From positions 124,277 to 188,276 of the forward strand of contig NZ_KB902312.1 of the NCBI RefSeq assembly GCF_000379485.1: 64,000 nucleotides of DNA. Direction: 5' to 3'. Positions 43,687 through 52,632 of this stretch are shown piece by piece (positions within the stretch are counted from its first letter, which is position 1; each line of letters opens with the position of its first letter). The DNA comes from Wenxinia marina DSM 24838 (GTDB taxonomy: Bacteria > Pseudomonadota > Alphaproteobacteria > Rhodobacterales > Rhodobacteraceae). Position numbers and translations under genes: made by a program. Below the pieces are notes generated by a model that saw nothing but the letters and a program-made list of their open reading frames with translations, had not been told where the DNA came from and ran no database searches.

Positions 43687-45192
43687 TCAGTCGGCCGGCG
43701 CCTCTTCCGTTTCGCCCTCGACCGCGCCGTCAGTCGCCGTCGCATCGGTCGAAGCCGCCTCAGCGTCATCCGCCGACGGAGCGACCGGCGTCGCGTCGGC
43801 GGTCAGCGCGCCGTCCTGCCATTCGCCTTCCTCGACCTCGCCGGTGGCGTAGCGCATGGTGCCCTGACCCTGCCGGCGGCCGTTCTCGAAGTTGCCCTCG
43901 TAGACGTCGCCGTTGGCGTAGGTCGCGACGCCCTCGCCCGAGATCTCGCCCTCGACCCACGACCCTTCGTAGACGAAGCCGTCGGGCATCGTGATGGTGC
44001 CCTGCCCGTGCCGCTGGCCGTTCTCGAAGCCGCCGCGGTAGACCGTGCCGTCCGCGTAGGTCGCCACGCCCTGGCCCGAGCGCTGCCCTTCCACCCACTC
44101 GCCCTCGTAGGTGTAGCCGTCGGCGTAGGTCATCTTGCCGGTGCCGTGGTTGCGGCCGTTCTGGAACTGGCCCTCGTAGACGAGGCCGTTGGGATAGGTC
44201 GCGACGCCCGCGCCCTCGATCACGCCGGCCACCCACTCGCCCTCGTAGGTGGAGCCGTCGGGATAGGTGATCCTGCCGGTTCCGCTCGCGAGGTCGTCCT
44301 CGAACTGGCCGACATAGACCGAGCCGTCGGGATAGGTGACCTCGCCGCGGCCCTCGATCTTGCCCTCGCTCCACTCGCCGACATAGCGGTAGCCGTCGGC
44401 GCCGACGAAGGTGCCCTGGCCGTGGCGCAGGTCGTTCTGGAAGCCGCCGCGATAGACGTCGCCGTTGGCGTAGGTGACCGTGCCCTCGCCGTCGCGCTGC
44501 CCGGCGACGAGGTCGCCCTCGTAGATGTCGCCGTTGGGCTGGATCAGCCGGCCCTCGCCCTCGATCTGACCGTCGAGCCACTCGCCCTCGTAGATCAGGC
44601 CGTCGGGCATGGTGAGCTTGCCGGTGCCCTCGCGCTCTCCCGCGACGAGTTCGCCCTCGTAGACCGCGCCGTCGGGGTAGGTGATGGTGCCCGTCCCCTC
44701 CTTGACGCCATTCACCCACGGCCCTTCGTAGACGTAGCCGTCGGGCGAGGTCATGGTGCCGACGCCGTGGTGCATCGCGTTGCGGAACTCGCCCTCGTAG
44801 CGGACGCCGTTGGCGTAGACCGCGACGCCCTGGCCGGTGATCCGGCCGTCGGTCCACTCGCCCTCGTAGGTGCCGCCGTCGGCGAAGGTGATCGTGCCGA
44901 TCCCCTGGGGCTTGCCGGCTGCGAACTCGCCCTCGTAGACCGAGTCGTTGGGATAGGTCGCCGTGCCCTGGCCGCGGATCTCGCCCTCGAACCACTCGCC
45001 GGTGTATTCGTAGCCGTTCGGCAGGCGGTAGGTGCCCTGGCCGTGCTGCCGGCCGTTCAGGAACTGGCCCTCGTAGACCCCGCCGTCGTCGTACTGCTTG
45101 GTGGTGACCGTCTGCGCCGACGCCGGGGCGGCGCACAGCGCCGCCAGTCCGGCCGCCAGCACCAGTGCCCGTCCGCTCGCCCTCATGCGCAT
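43687..45192 (-). CDS. Exported MORN-repeat protein (18 repeats)
   Basis: 501 residues. A signal peptide (MRMRASGRALVLAAGLAALC, cleavage about ASA|Q) is followed by 18 complete MORN units of exactly 23 residues with a partial nineteenth (residues about 38-460). A typical unit is YEGEWVEGQRSGQGVATYADGTV. A Thr/Asp/Ala/Glu-rich acidic tail of about 45 residues ends the protein. Such arrays fold as an elongated beta-meander that binds lipids or proteins; export to the periplasm is less usual. The role is unknown. The ATG at 45192 has GAGGGGG upstream. It is divergent from nadE. Confidence 0.93.
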   Translation of the reverse strand: MRMRASGRALVLAAGLAALCAAPASAQTVTTKQYDDGGVYEGQFLNGRQHGQGTYRLPNGYEYTGEWFEGEIRGQGTATYPNDSVYEGEFAAGKPQGIGTITFADGGTYEGEWTDGRITGQGVAVYANGVRYEGEFRNAMHHGVGTMTSPDGYVYEGPWVNGVKEGTGTITYPDGAVYEGELVAGEREGTGKLTMPDGLIYEGEWLDGQIEGEGRLIQPNGDIYEGDLVAGQRDGEGTVTYANGDVYRGGFQNDLRHGQGTFVGADGYRYVGEWSEGKIEGRGEVTYPDGSVYVGQFEDDLASGTGRITYPDGSTYEGEWVAGVIEGAGVATYPNGLVYEGQFQNGRNHGTGKMTYADGYTYEGEWVEGQRSGQGVATYADGTVYRGGFENGQRHGQGTITMPDGFVYEGSWVEGEISGEGVATYANGDVYEGNFENGRRQGQGTMRYATGEVEEGEWQDGALTADATPVAPSADDAEAASTDATATDGAVEGETEEAPAD

Positions 45193-45352
45193 CCGCTGCC
45201 CCCTCGGACCCTTGTTTTCGTTGTCCGGCCGAGACTATCCGCGGCGCCACAGGCTGACAACACCGCGCGCCGCGGCGGCACGGTCACGAGCGCGACAGCG
45301 CCTTTTCCCCGGCGGTCCGTCTGCTATGTCGGGCGCGAGGAAAGGGCCGCCG

Positions 45353-47014
45353 ATGACCGACACGTTCCGCCTGACGCTGGCGCAGCTGAACCCCACGGTC
45401 GGCGACCTCGCCGGCAACGCCGCGAAGGCGAGGGCGGCGTGGGAGGAGGGCCGCGCCGCCGGCAGCGACCTCGTCGCGCTGCCCGAGATGTTCGTGACGG
45501 GCTACCAGACGCAGGACCTGGTGCTGAAGCCGGCCTTCGTCGCGGCGGCGGTGGATACGCTGGACCGGCTGGCGGCCGAGACGGCGGACGGACCGCCCAT
45601 CGCCATCGGCGGACCCTACCCGACGCCGGACGGCAAGCTGCACAACACCTACCACCTGCTGTCGGGCGGCAAGGTGGCGGCGCGGACGCACAAGTTCTTC
45701 CTGCCCAACTTCAACGTCTTCGACGAGGTGCGCCTGTTCAGCCGCGACCGGATGCAGGGGCCGGTGGACGTGGGCGGCGTGCGCCTCGGCATGCCGGTCT
45801 GCGAGGACATCTGGTATCCCGACGTGGCCGAGGCGATGGCCGAGAGCGGGGCCGAGATCTTCGTCGTGCCGAACGGCAGCCCCTATTTCCGCGACAAGTT
45901 CGACGTGCGCCTCAACGTCGCCACCGCCCGCGTGGTCGAGACCGGCCTGCCGCTGGTCTACCTCAACACCGTCGGCGCACAGGACGACCAGGTCTTCGAC
46001 GGCGGCTCGTTCGTGCTGAACCCCGGGGGCCGGATGGCGGTGAAGCTGCCGCTGTTCGAGGAGGCGGTGGCGCACGTGGACTTCGACCGGACGGAGGCGG
46101 GCTGGCGGGCGCGGGCAGGCGACGTCGCGCTGGCGCCGGACGCGTGGGAGCAGGACTACCACGTCATGGTCCTCGCCCTGGCGGACTACCTGCGCAAGAC
46201 CGGGTTCAGAAAGGTGCTCCTCGGCCTGTCCGGCGGCATCGACTCCGCGCTCGTCGCCGCCATTGCGGCCGACGCGATCGGGCCGCAGAACGTGCGCTGC
46301 GTGATGCTGCCGTCGGAATATACCTCGGCCCACAGCCTGGAGGACGCGGCCGCCGTTGCCCGGGCGCTGGGCTGCCGGCTGGACGAGGTGCCGATCACCG
46401 GCCCCCGCGCCGCCGTGACCGAGGCGCTGGCGCCGCTGTTCGAGGGGACGGAGCCCGATACCGCCGAGGAGAACGTCCAGTCCCGCCTGCGCGGCCTCCT
46501 CCTCATGGCGCTGTCGAACAAGTTCGGCGAGATGCTGCTGACCACCGGCAACAAGTCCGAGGTGGCGGTCGGCTACGCCACGATCTACGGCGACATGGCC
46601 GGCGGCTACAATCCGGTCAAGGATCTGTACAAGACGCGGGTCTTCCAGACCTGCCGCTGGCGGAACGCCAACCACCGGGACTGGATGAGAGGGCCGCCGG
46701 GCGAGGTGATCCCGGTCCGGGTCATCGACAAGCCGCCGTCGGCCGAGCTGCGGGCGGATCAGAAGGACGAGGATTCGCTGCCGCCCTATCCGGTGCTGGA
46801 CGCGATCCTCGAGGGGCTGGTCGATCGCGAGGAGAGCGTCGCCGACATCGTCGCCCGCGGCCACGACCGCGAGACGGTGAAGAAGGTCGAGCACCTCCTC
46901 TACCTGTCGGAATACAAGCGCTTCCAGTCCGCCCCCGGCGCCCGCCTCACGCAGAGCGCCTTCTGGCTCGACCGGCGCTATCCGATCGTGAACCGCTGGC
47001 GCGATCCGTCCTGA
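45353..47014 (+). CDS. nadE: Glutamine-dependent NAD+ synthetase NadE
   Basis: 553 residues from the ATG at 45353 (GGAAAGGG before it). The N-terminal nitrilase-type glutaminase has its Glu in LVALPEMFVTGYQ, Lys in RTHKFFLPNFN and Cys in GMPVCEDIWYPD. The C-terminal synthetase has the PP-loop KVLLGLSGGIDSALVAAIAA (about 285-304) and TTGNKSEVAVGYATIYGDMA. It amidates deamido-NAD+ to NAD+ with glutamine and ATP. It is monocistronic, convergent with the cupin gene. Confidence 0.95.
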   Translation: MTDTFRLTLAQLNPTVGDLAGNAAKARAAWEEGRAAGSDLVALPEMFVTGYQTQDLVLKPAFVAAAVDTLDRLAAETADGPPIAIGGPYPTPDGKLHNTYHLLSGGKVAARTHKFFLPNFNVFDEVRLFSRDRMQGPVDVGGVRLGMPVCEDIWYPDVAEAMAESGAEIFVVPNGSPYFRDKFDVRLNVATARVVETGLPLVYLNTVGAQDDQVFDGGSFVLNPGGRMAVKLPLFEEAVAHVDFDRTEAGWRARAGDVALAPDAWEQDYHVMVLALADYLRKTGFRKVLLGLSGGIDSALVAAIAADAIGPQNVRCVMLPSEYTSAHSLEDAAAVARALGCRLDEVPITGPRAAVTEALAPLFEGTEPDTAEENVQSRLRGLLLMALSNKFGEMLLTTGNKSEVAVGYATIYGDMAGGYNPVKDLYKTRVFQTCRWRNANHRDWMRGPPGEVIPVRVIDKPPSAELRADQKDEDSLPPYPVLDAILEGLVDREESVADIVARGHDRETVKKVEHLLYLSEYKRFQSAPGARLTQSAFWLDRRYPIVNRWRDPS

Positions 47015-47108
47015 CGACGGACGACGCTCGGCCTGCGGCCATCGCCCCGCCCGCCGTCCCCTGCCGGGGCGCCCCTGTCCCGACGGGGCGCCGGACGGGG
47101 AGGTCATG

Positions 47109-47142
47109 CCGGGATATTTATGGCTCGGTGAGAGGGGCAGGG
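47109..47142 (+). repeat. GGGATATTT intergenic repeat, copy 2
   Basis: Reads CCGGGATATTTATGGCTCGG then TGAGAGGGGCAGGG, nearly identical to copy 1 (10047) and copy 3 (60969). It lies between the convergent ends of nadE and the cupin gene, just after a GGCGCCCC...GGGGCGCC inverted repeat (about 47067-47092) that may terminate nadE. Confidence 0.75.
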
Positions 47143-47239
47143 GGTGCGCCCGGGCCGCAGGCCGATGGATCGCGACGCGGGGGGGCTGAGGCACTGACGA
47201 TGGAGCCGTCCCGGCGGGGCTGGGGACCGGCTGCGCGCG

Positions 47240-47725
47240 TCAGGCCCACTCGGCGGGAAACGGGCGTGTGTCGAAGGGATCGCGCTCCGGCGCGGGCAGG
47301 GCGGCGAGGTCTTCCTCGAATTCGTCGCCGGCGCGGAGTATCCGCGGGCTCTCCTGCCCCGGCGGGTAGGCGCCGACGACGGCGAAGTCGGCGCTGCCTC
47401 TCTCGCGCTTGTGGCCGAAGCCGGCGGGCAGGATCAGCCCGTCGCCGGGGCCGATCTCCAGCGTCTCGCCCTCCGGTCCGCCGAGGCGCAGCGTGGCGCG
47501 GCCGGCGACGCAGAGCAGCGCCTCGTGCGCGTCGGGGTGGAAGTGGTGATAGTCGAAGACGGTATAGAGCCAGTCGCCGCCCCAGCCGTTCCGGCGGACC
47601 AGAGCGCGAGCGCCGTCCGCGCCGATGTCGGCGGGGGCGACGCCGGGCAGAATGAGTGCCGGCCAGCGCGGGTGGTTCGGAACGCCGCCGTTCGGCGGCA
47701 CGTGGAGGGGGCGGACGTCGGCCAT
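47240..47725 (-). CDS. Cupin-domain protein (YjlB-like)
   Basis: 161 residues from the ATG at 47725. Cupin motif 1 is visible as YHHFHPDAHEALLCVAGRAT and motif 2 as GDGLILPAGFGHKR, with HxH, E and H metal ligands. The closing stretch AVVGAYPPGQESPRIL is typical of the YjlB/COG4297 cupins. It is probably a small metal-binding enzyme or binding protein of unknown substrate. It is divergent from the 2OG oxygenase gene across 93 bases. Confidence 0.85.
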   Translation of the reverse strand: MADVRPLHVPPNGGVPNHPRWPALILPGVAPADIGADGARALVRRNGWGGDWLYTVFDYHHFHPDAHEALLCVAGRATLRLGGPEGETLEIGPGDGLILPAGFGHKRERGSADFAVVGAYPPGQESPRILRAGDEFEEDLAALPAPERDPFDTRPFPAEWA

Positions 47726-47818
47726 GATGTCGCACCTAGTCCGGCACAGGCGGGAAGCGACCTCGCCGTCGCATTCGGACGCGCGGCGGCAGGCGGCAGC
47801 CCGCAGAGCGGCGCGATC

Positions 47819-48370
47819 ATGATCCATGTCCATACCCTCCCCGACGCGCTCACTCCGGCCGAGTGCGACCGCCTCCTCGCCCTCGTCCGCGCCGCGCCCG
47901 CGCGGGAGGCCGCGCTCGTCGGGCAGACCCGCGATCCCGGCCAGCGCCGGGCCGAGCTGGTCTGGACCGACGAGGTGCCGGAGGCGCACTGGGTGATGGA
48001 CCGGCTGATCGCGCTGGTGCGGAGCGCGAACCGGGACGCCTACGGCTTCGACCTCACCGACTTCTCCGAGAGTCCGCAGGTCGCCCGCTACGGCGCCGAG
48101 CGGCAGGGCCACTTCGCCTGGCACGCCGACATCGGCGACGGGCCGCTGGCGCGGCGGCGCAAGCTGACGCTGGTCGTGCAGCTGTCTGAGCCGGCGGACT
48201 ACGAGGGCGGGCGGCTGGAGGTCTGGCCGTCGGGCCATCCGCTGACCGCCGAGACCGCCCGCGGCGCGGCGACGCTGTTCCCCAGCTATCTGCTGCACCG
48301 GGTAACGCCGGTCACCGCGGGAGAGCGTTTCTCGCTGACGACCTGGGCGCACGGACCGCGCTTTCGCTGA
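47819..48370 (+). CDS. 2-oxoglutarate/Fe(II)-dependent oxygenase (PKHD type)
   Basis: 183 residues from the ATG at 47819. The iron site is visible as HADIGDG (HxD, about residues 101-103) and the distal His in FPSYLLHRVTPV, with the 2OG-binding Arg in GERFSLTTWAHGP. The DYEGGRLEVW strand and overall length fit PKHD-type hydroxylases related to PiuC. The substrate is unknown. It is divergent from the cupin gene. Confidence 0.88.
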   Translation: MIHVHTLPDALTPAECDRLLALVRAAPAREAALVGQTRDPGQRRAELVWTDEVPEAHWVMDRLIALVRSANRDAYGFDLTDFSESPQVARYGAERQGHFAWHADIGDGPLARRRKLTLVVQLSEPADYEGGRLEVWPSGHPLTAETARGAATLFPSYLLHRVTPVTAGERFSLTTWAHGPRFR

Positions 48371-48671
48371 AACGTCCCGGAGCTGTCACGGACGCGGGGC
48401 GAGGATTGACCCATCGTCCAGGACCGACGCCGATACGCGCCGCTGGTCTGCCCGGTCCTTGCCTCTGTCGACGGCCGGGCCGAGACGGGCGTCGCTCCCG
48501 GCGGTCGGACCGTCGCGTCGTTCGGGCGGTGGTGGAGTTCCAGGGCGAGGGACGCGCGCCTGACACCAGGACTGCCGGGCGGTGATGGGCGCGCTATGTG
48601 ACCCCGTCCCGGGCCCGACCCGGGGCTTCGATCCGATCGGGGCCCCGGCTCGGGGGCCGGGGCAGGTCTTC
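48371..48671. repeat. Gene-free stretch with CCCGGGCC palindromes between convergent genes
   Basis: 301 bases between the ends of the oxygenase and pfkB genes. The right part (48604-48665) holds GTCCCGGGCCCGACCCGGGG and GGGGCCCCGGCTCGGGGGCC units of the dispersed palindrome family (see 62895-63255), a likely terminator for both genes. I see no reading frame with a ribosome site in the rest. Confidence 0.6.
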
Positions 48672-49619
48672 CTACAGTTCGGTCACGGCGCACTCGCTCA
48701 GCAGCCGGTCGAAGTCGGCGCGGCTGCACAGCTGGGTGCCGGGACTCATCACCGCGGCCGAGGCGGCGCAGGCGCCGTGGGCGAGGGCGACGTCCAGCCC
48801 CTCGCCGTTGGCCAGCGCCAGCGTGAAGGCGCCGACGAAGCTGTCGCCGGCGCCGACCTTGCTGACCACGTCGACCTTCGCCGCCGCGACGTGCAGCAGC
48901 CGCCCCTCGGTCGCGAGGACCGAGCCGTCGGCGTCGCGGGCGACGACCACCACCTCGGCGGCGCCGCGGCCGACGAGGGTGTGGGCGAAGAGAGCGGAGT
49001 CCTTGCGGTTCGGCAGGGGCCGGCGGGCCAGCTCCTCGGCCTCGTGGCTGTCCATCCGCAGGACGCGGGGCGGCACCTCCTGACCGGCGGCGAGGTGGGC
49101 CAGCGTCGGGCCGGACGTGTCGAGGACGATCTTCACGTCGGTGCCGGCGAAGTCCTGGCAGATCTTCGCGTAGAGGTCGGGTGCGGCGCCGGACGGGCCG
49201 GAGCCGGACAGGACGAGGTAGCCGTCCTTGGGCGCGGCCGCCTTGATCGCCTCGCGCGCGGCGGCGAGGTCGCCGCGGGTCCATTCCGGACCCGGCAGCA
49301 TGAAGCGGAACTGGTCGTGGCTGGACAGGTCGGTGACGGCGAGGCTCTGCCGCGTCTCGCCCGGCGCCTCGTGGATTACCGGCTCCAGCCCGAACTCGTG
49401 CAGCAGCTTGAGCAGCGCCTGCCCGGTATCGCCGCCGAGCGCGACGAAGCAGCGCGAGCGGCCGCCGAGAAGATGGATCGCCCGCGCCACGTTCAGGCCG
49501 CCGCCGCCGGGGTCGAGGTCGGGGGGCGAGCAGCGCAGCTTCACGTTCGGCTGGACGTGCGTGACCGACGTGGCGAGGTCGAGCGCCGGGTTCAGCGTCA
49601 CGGTCAGGATGTCGTGCAT
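48672..49619 (-). CDS. pfkB: 6-phosphofructokinase II (PfkB family)
   Basis: 315 residues. It begins MHDILTVTLNPALDLATSV. KLRCSPPDLDPGGGGLNVAR (about 27-46), FMLPGPEW and the ATP/anion-hole motif SKVGAGDSFVGAFTLALANG follow E. coli Pfk-2 closely, including AASAAVMSPGTQLCS at the end. It phosphorylates fructose-6-phosphate, or a related sugar phosphate. FruK-like 1-phosphofructokinase is the alternative, but KLRC and GTQLCS favour PfkB. A LacI-type operator candidate lies 63 bases upstream. Confidence 0.88.
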   Translation of the reverse strand: MHDILTVTLNPALDLATSVTHVQPNVKLRCSPPDLDPGGGGLNVARAIHLLGGRSRCFVALGGDTGQALLKLLHEFGLEPVIHEAPGETRQSLAVTDLSSHDQFRFMLPGPEWTRGDLAAAREAIKAAAPKDGYLVLSGSGPSGAAPDLYAKICQDFAGTDVKIVLDTSGPTLAHLAAGQEVPPRVLRMDSHEAEELARRPLPNRKDSALFAHTLVGRGAAEVVVVARDADGSVLATEGRLLHVAAAKVDVVSKVGAGDSFVGAFTLALANGEGLDVALAHGACAASAAVMSPGTQLCSRADFDRLLSECAVTEL

Positions 49620-49681
49620 GGCGGGCCTCCCCGGGTTGGCGGTGGGGCCGCACGATGCACGGGGGCGCGGCGGATGCAAGC

Positions 49682-49693
49682 GTTAGCGCAAAC
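49682..49693. promoter_or_regulatory. LacI-type operator candidate upstream of pfkB
   Basis: GTTAGCGCAAAC, a 12-bp palindrome centred on CG with one mismatched pair, sharing GTTAGCGC with the site before xylF (11877). It lies 63 bases from the pfkB start. The gene-free stretch 49620-50026 also holds copy 2 of the 160-bp repeat and one arm of the GTGGGTTTCACCC element. Confidence 0.55.
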
Positions 49694-49798
49694 GGCGAGG
49701 GGCTGACCGGGCGATGCGGGGCGGATGTCGCGGTAGGATGGGGCATGGACCCATCGTCCCGGTTCCGCCCCTCGCCGACGCTTCGGGCAGAGGGCCCC

Positions 49799-49957
49799 GC
49801 CCGGAACAGCCGCGCCAGCAGCCCGGGCAGCGTCCGGCCGCCCCCCGGCCAGACGCTTCCTCGCCACCTGCGAGACGAAAGACGTCGTGCGGGGCCGCGC
49901 CATAAAGCACCGACCATCATCGTCGGCGCGTCTGACCGCGGCCAGCCGCTGCCCTCC
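49799..49957. repeat. About 160-bp intergenic repeat, copy 2
   Basis: Aligns with 16559-16718 over its whole length with mostly single-base differences and one 1-base gap near the start. It has the same GTCCGGCCG/CGGCCAGAC inverted core. The GTGGGTTTCACCC arm lies on its right side here but on the left side of copy 1. Confidence 0.75.
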
Positions 49958-50001
49958 TGTCGAAACTCCCCGACAAGGGATGGCTCGCCCGATCCCGCAG
50001 C

Positions 50002-50022
50002 GGTGGGTTTCACCCACCCTAC
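50002..50022. repeat. GTGGGTTTCACCC element, single arm
   Basis: GGTGGGTTTCACCCACCC then TAC, one 21-base arm of the element found in paired form at 16452 and 52020. It ends 4 bases before the end of the metallopeptidase gene. Confidence 0.75.
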
Positions 50023-50026
50023 GTGC

Positions 50027-50419
50027 CTAGCTCCACCACTCGTCGATTGCCGCGATGTCGTCGTCGGACCAGCCGAAATGGTGCGCGAACTCGTGGACGG
50101 TCACGTGGGCCACCAGCTCGGCGATGGTCACGTTTCCACGCTCGGCCCATTCGTCGAGGATCGGGCGCCGGAACAGCCAGACGGTGTCCGGCCCCATCGG
50201 CTGGTCGAATGACGACTTCTCGGTCAGCGGCACGCCCTCGTAGAGGCCGGTCAGGTCGAACGGCTCCATCTCCATCTCGGCCAGCGTGTCGTCGTCGGCG
50301 AACTCCGCGACACGGATCGCCACCTGCTGCGCCCGGCCGCGGAAGGCGTGGGGCAGCTTCGCGACGACCTCGTGGGCGAGGGTCTCGATCTCGTCGCAGC
50401 TGGGGGCGGTGTGGTCCAT
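50027..50419 (-). CDS. Minimal zinc metallopeptidase family protein (COG3824)
   Basis: 130 residues. The zincin motif HEFAHHFGWSDDDI lies near the C-terminus (HExxH plus the downstream Asp), and DLTGLYEGVPLTEKS and VWLFRRPILDEWA are typical of this small conserved family. It lacks other domains, so the peptidase activity and substrate are unproved. No signal peptide, so cytoplasmic. It is divergent from gltX across 65 bases. Confidence 0.9.
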   Translation of the reverse strand: MDHTAPSCDEIETLAHEVVAKLPHAFRGRAQQVAIRVAEFADDDTLAEMEMEPFDLTGLYEGVPLTEKSSFDQPMGPDTVWLFRRPILDEWAERGNVTIAELVAHVTVHEFAHHFGWSDDDIAAIDEWWS

Positions 50420-50484
50420 GGGCCGCTCATATGGACATTCGCGGGGGCATGTGAAAGAGGCCGTGACCGATCAGGAGGCCGCCC

Positions 50485-51807
50485 ATGACCGTCACCCGCT
50501 TCGCCCCGTCGCCGACCGGCTGGCTGCATATCGGCAACCTGCGCGCGGCCCTCTTCAACTTCGCCATCGCCCGCCAGGCCGGCGGCACCTTCATCCTGCG
50601 GATCGACGACACCGACGCCGAGCGCTCGAAGGAGGAGTACGTGGACGGCGTCCGCGAGGATCTGCGCTGGCTGGGCCTGACCTGGGACCGGGAGGAGCGG
50701 CAGTCGGCGCGGATGGACCGCTACGCCGCGGCCAAGCAGCGGCTGATCGACATGGGCCGGCTCTACGAGTGCTTCGAGACGCCGACCGAGCTGGATCTGA
50801 AGCGCAAGAAGCAGCTGAACATGGGCCGCCCGCCGGTCTACGACCGCGCCGCGCTGGCGCTGTCGGAGGACGAGAAGGACCGGCTGCGCGCCGAGCGGGG
50901 CGCCTCGCACTGGCGCTTCAAGCTGGATCTGGAGCGGATCGAGTGGGAGGACGGCATCCTCGGCCCGATCTCCATCGACGCGGCGAGCGTGTCGGACCCG
51001 GTGCTGATCAAGGATTCGGGGCAGGTCCTCTACACCTTCGCCTCCGTCGTCGACGACGTGGAGATGGGCGTGACCGACATCGTCCGCGGCTCGGACCACG
51101 TGACGAACACGGCGACGCAGATCCAGATCATCCGCGCGCTCGGCGGCGACGTGCCGCGCTTCGCGCACCATTCGCTGCTGACCGGGCCCGACGGCGAGGG
51201 CCTGTCCAAGCGCCTCGGCTCGCTCGCCCTGCGCGACCTGCGGGCGAAGGGGGTGGAGCCGATGGCGGTGCTGTCGCTGATGGCGCGGCTTGGCTCGTCC
51301 CAGCCGGTGGAGCTGCGGGGGTCGGTGGACGAGGTGGTCGAGGGCTTCGACATCGGCACCTTCGGGTCCGCGCCGACGAAGTTCGACCCCGCCGACCTGG
51401 GCCCGCTCACCGCGCGGGTGCTGGCCTCGCGGCCGTACGAGGCGGTCGCGGACGAGGTGCGCGCGGCCGGGGTGCCGGACGATCTGGCGCCCCGCTTCTG
51501 GGACGTGGTGCGCGAGAACATCGCCTCGATGGCGGAGCTGGCGGACTGGTGGCAGGTGGTCTCGGGCGGCGCTGCGGCGGACGTGCCCGAGGAGGACCGT
51601 GCGTTCGTGGTGGAGGCGCTGGCGCTGCTGGGCGAGCCGCCCTACGGGCCGGAGACGTGGGGCACCTGGACGTCGGCCGTGAAGGACGCCTCCGGGCGCA
51701 AGGGCAAGCAGCTCTTCATGCCGCTGCGCCTCGCGGTAACCGGCCGGGCGCGGGGGCCGGAGATGGCGGAGCTGATGCCGCTCATGCAGGTGAAGCCAAA
51801 GGCCTGA
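50485..51807 (+). CDS. gltX: Glutamyl-tRNA synthetase GltX
   Basis: 440 residues. The class I motifs are FAPSPTGWLHIGNLRAALFN (HIGH as HIGN) and LTGPDGEGLSKRLGSLALRD (KMSKS as LSKRL). It charges tRNA-Glu, and many alphaproteobacteria have two GltX copies, one also charging tRNA-Gln. The length, shorter than the typical 470, and KRLG suggest the GltX1-type paralogue. The C-terminal anticodon domain (about 320-440) looks complete. GAGGCCGCC precedes the ATG. Confidence 0.95.
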   Translation: MTVTRFAPSPTGWLHIGNLRAALFNFAIARQAGGTFILRIDDTDAERSKEEYVDGVREDLRWLGLTWDREERQSARMDRYAAAKQRLIDMGRLYECFETPTELDLKRKKQLNMGRPPVYDRAALALSEDEKDRLRAERGASHWRFKLDLERIEWEDGILGPISIDAASVSDPVLIKDSGQVLYTFASVVDDVEMGVTDIVRGSDHVTNTATQIQIIRALGGDVPRFAHHSLLTGPDGEGLSKRLGSLALRDLRAKGVEPMAVLSLMARLGSSQPVELRGSVDEVVEGFDIGTFGSAPTKFDPADLGPLTARVLASRPYEAVADEVRAAGVPDDLAPRFWDVVRENIASMAELADWWQVVSGGAAADVPEEDRAFVVEALALLGEPPYGPETWGTWTSAVKDASGRKGKQLFMPLRLAVTGRARGPEMAELMPLMQVKPKA

Positions 51808-51817
51808 GACCATCCCG

Positions 51818-51985
51818 CCCCGGCCTTGAGCCGGGGCCTCGACCAGCCGGGCCCACCCCCTCGTCGGGGCCCCGGGTCAGGCCCGGGGCGGGCCTTCTGA
51901 CATGCTCCGAGAGGGCGGCGGCTGGCCGCGGACAGACGCTGCCCGGGCCGCTTCGCGGCTGCTTCCGGGGGGCGCAATGTTTAAC
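51818..51985. repeat. Palindromic units and a partial copy of the 160-bp repeat after gltX
   Basis: Two halves. At 51818-51897, GGCCTTGAGCCGGGGCCTCG and CCCCGGGTCAGGCCCGGGGC units form dyads downstream of gltX. At about 51908-51985, GGCGGCGGCTGGCCGC, CAGACGCTGCCCGGGCCGC and GGGGGGCGCAATG resemble an inverted, shortened piece of the 160-bp repeat. The partial identity is by eye. Confidence 0.5.
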
Positions 51986-52019
51986 TGTCGTGCAGTCCGA
52001 AGGCCGGCGCTCAAGGGCG

Positions 52020-52075
52020 GTAGGGTGGGTGAAACCCACCGACCGGGCCGCCGCGGTGGGTTTCACCCACCCTAC
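52020..52075. repeat. Inverted GTGGGTTTCACCC element, perfect paired copy
   Basis: Two 21-base arms, 52020-52040 and 52055-52075, perfectly inverted around a 14-base GC loop. The last TAG on the minus strand (52072-52074) is the stop codon of the GGCT-like gene, so the element supplies the end of that gene. Confidence 0.85.
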
Positions 52076-52632
52076 GCCACGCCCGCCAGATGCCGGTCCA
52101 CTTCCGCCCGCTCCTCCGCCGTCAGTACCTGCGCCCGCGGATACACCGGCGCTGCCCGGTCGTCCCGGATCGGCCCCCACCCCTCCGTCGTCGCGAAGAA
52201 CGCGGCCAACCCGTCCGTTCCGTACACACGAAGGAACCCCTGCGCCACCGCGTCGAGGTAGCTTAGAAGGATCGGCGCCGCCTCGGACGCCGGCTGGATC
52301 AGCCCCTCGCTGACACGGTAGACGGCGCAGGGGGCGACCGGCCCGTCGTGGGCGACGGCGTGGGTCACGTCGTGGCGGGCGTAGGCGCGCTCGCGCTCGT
52401 CCAGCAGCGCCCAGTCGGCGCCGGGGACCTGCGCGACGACGCCGTCGATGGTGACGTCCGGTGCCGGGTCGACCGACAGGAACGCGACCTCGCGCAGGGA
52501 GGTCCGCCGCCACACCCGCCGCCAGCCGGTCAGCCGCGCCGGGCGCGGGTCGCGGTAGCCGTGGGTGGCGAGGTTCACGAGGCTGCCGTAGCCGAAGAAC
52601 AGCGGGTCGGGGCCGTGGGACGGGTCGCTCAT
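52072..52632 (-). CDS. Gamma-glutamylcyclotransferase-like protein
   Basis: 186 residues from the ATG at 52632. The N-terminal LFFGYGSLVNLATH carries the YGSL substrate loop of the GGCT fold, and TIDGVVAQVPGADWALLDER continues it, with a Glu at the expected catalytic place. It may cleave gamma-glutamyl amino acids or a related amine. The stop codon lies within the inverted repeat 52020-52075. The start overlaps the end of the FtsX-like permease gene by 4 bases. Confidence 0.85.
   Translation of the reverse strand: MSDPSHGPDPLFFGYGSLVNLATHGYRDPRPARLTGWRRVWRRTSLREVAFLSVDPAPDVTIDGVVAQVPGADWALLDERERAYARHDVTHAVAHDGPVAPCAVYRVSEGLIQPASEAAPILLSYLDAVAQGFLRVYGTDGLAAFFATTEGWGPIRDDRAAPVYPRAQVLTAEERAEVDRHLAGVA

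Noticed and set aside
43700-45150. DNA tandem repeats of about 69 bp
   Set aside because: The periodicity is explained by the 23-residue protein repeats; the DNA between units is diverged at third positions.
44008-47655. A 1215-codon plus-strand frame over the MORN and NAD synthetase genes
   Set aside because: It is antisense to the MORN repeats (hence its own periodicity) and then in the wrong frame of nadE; no start signals.
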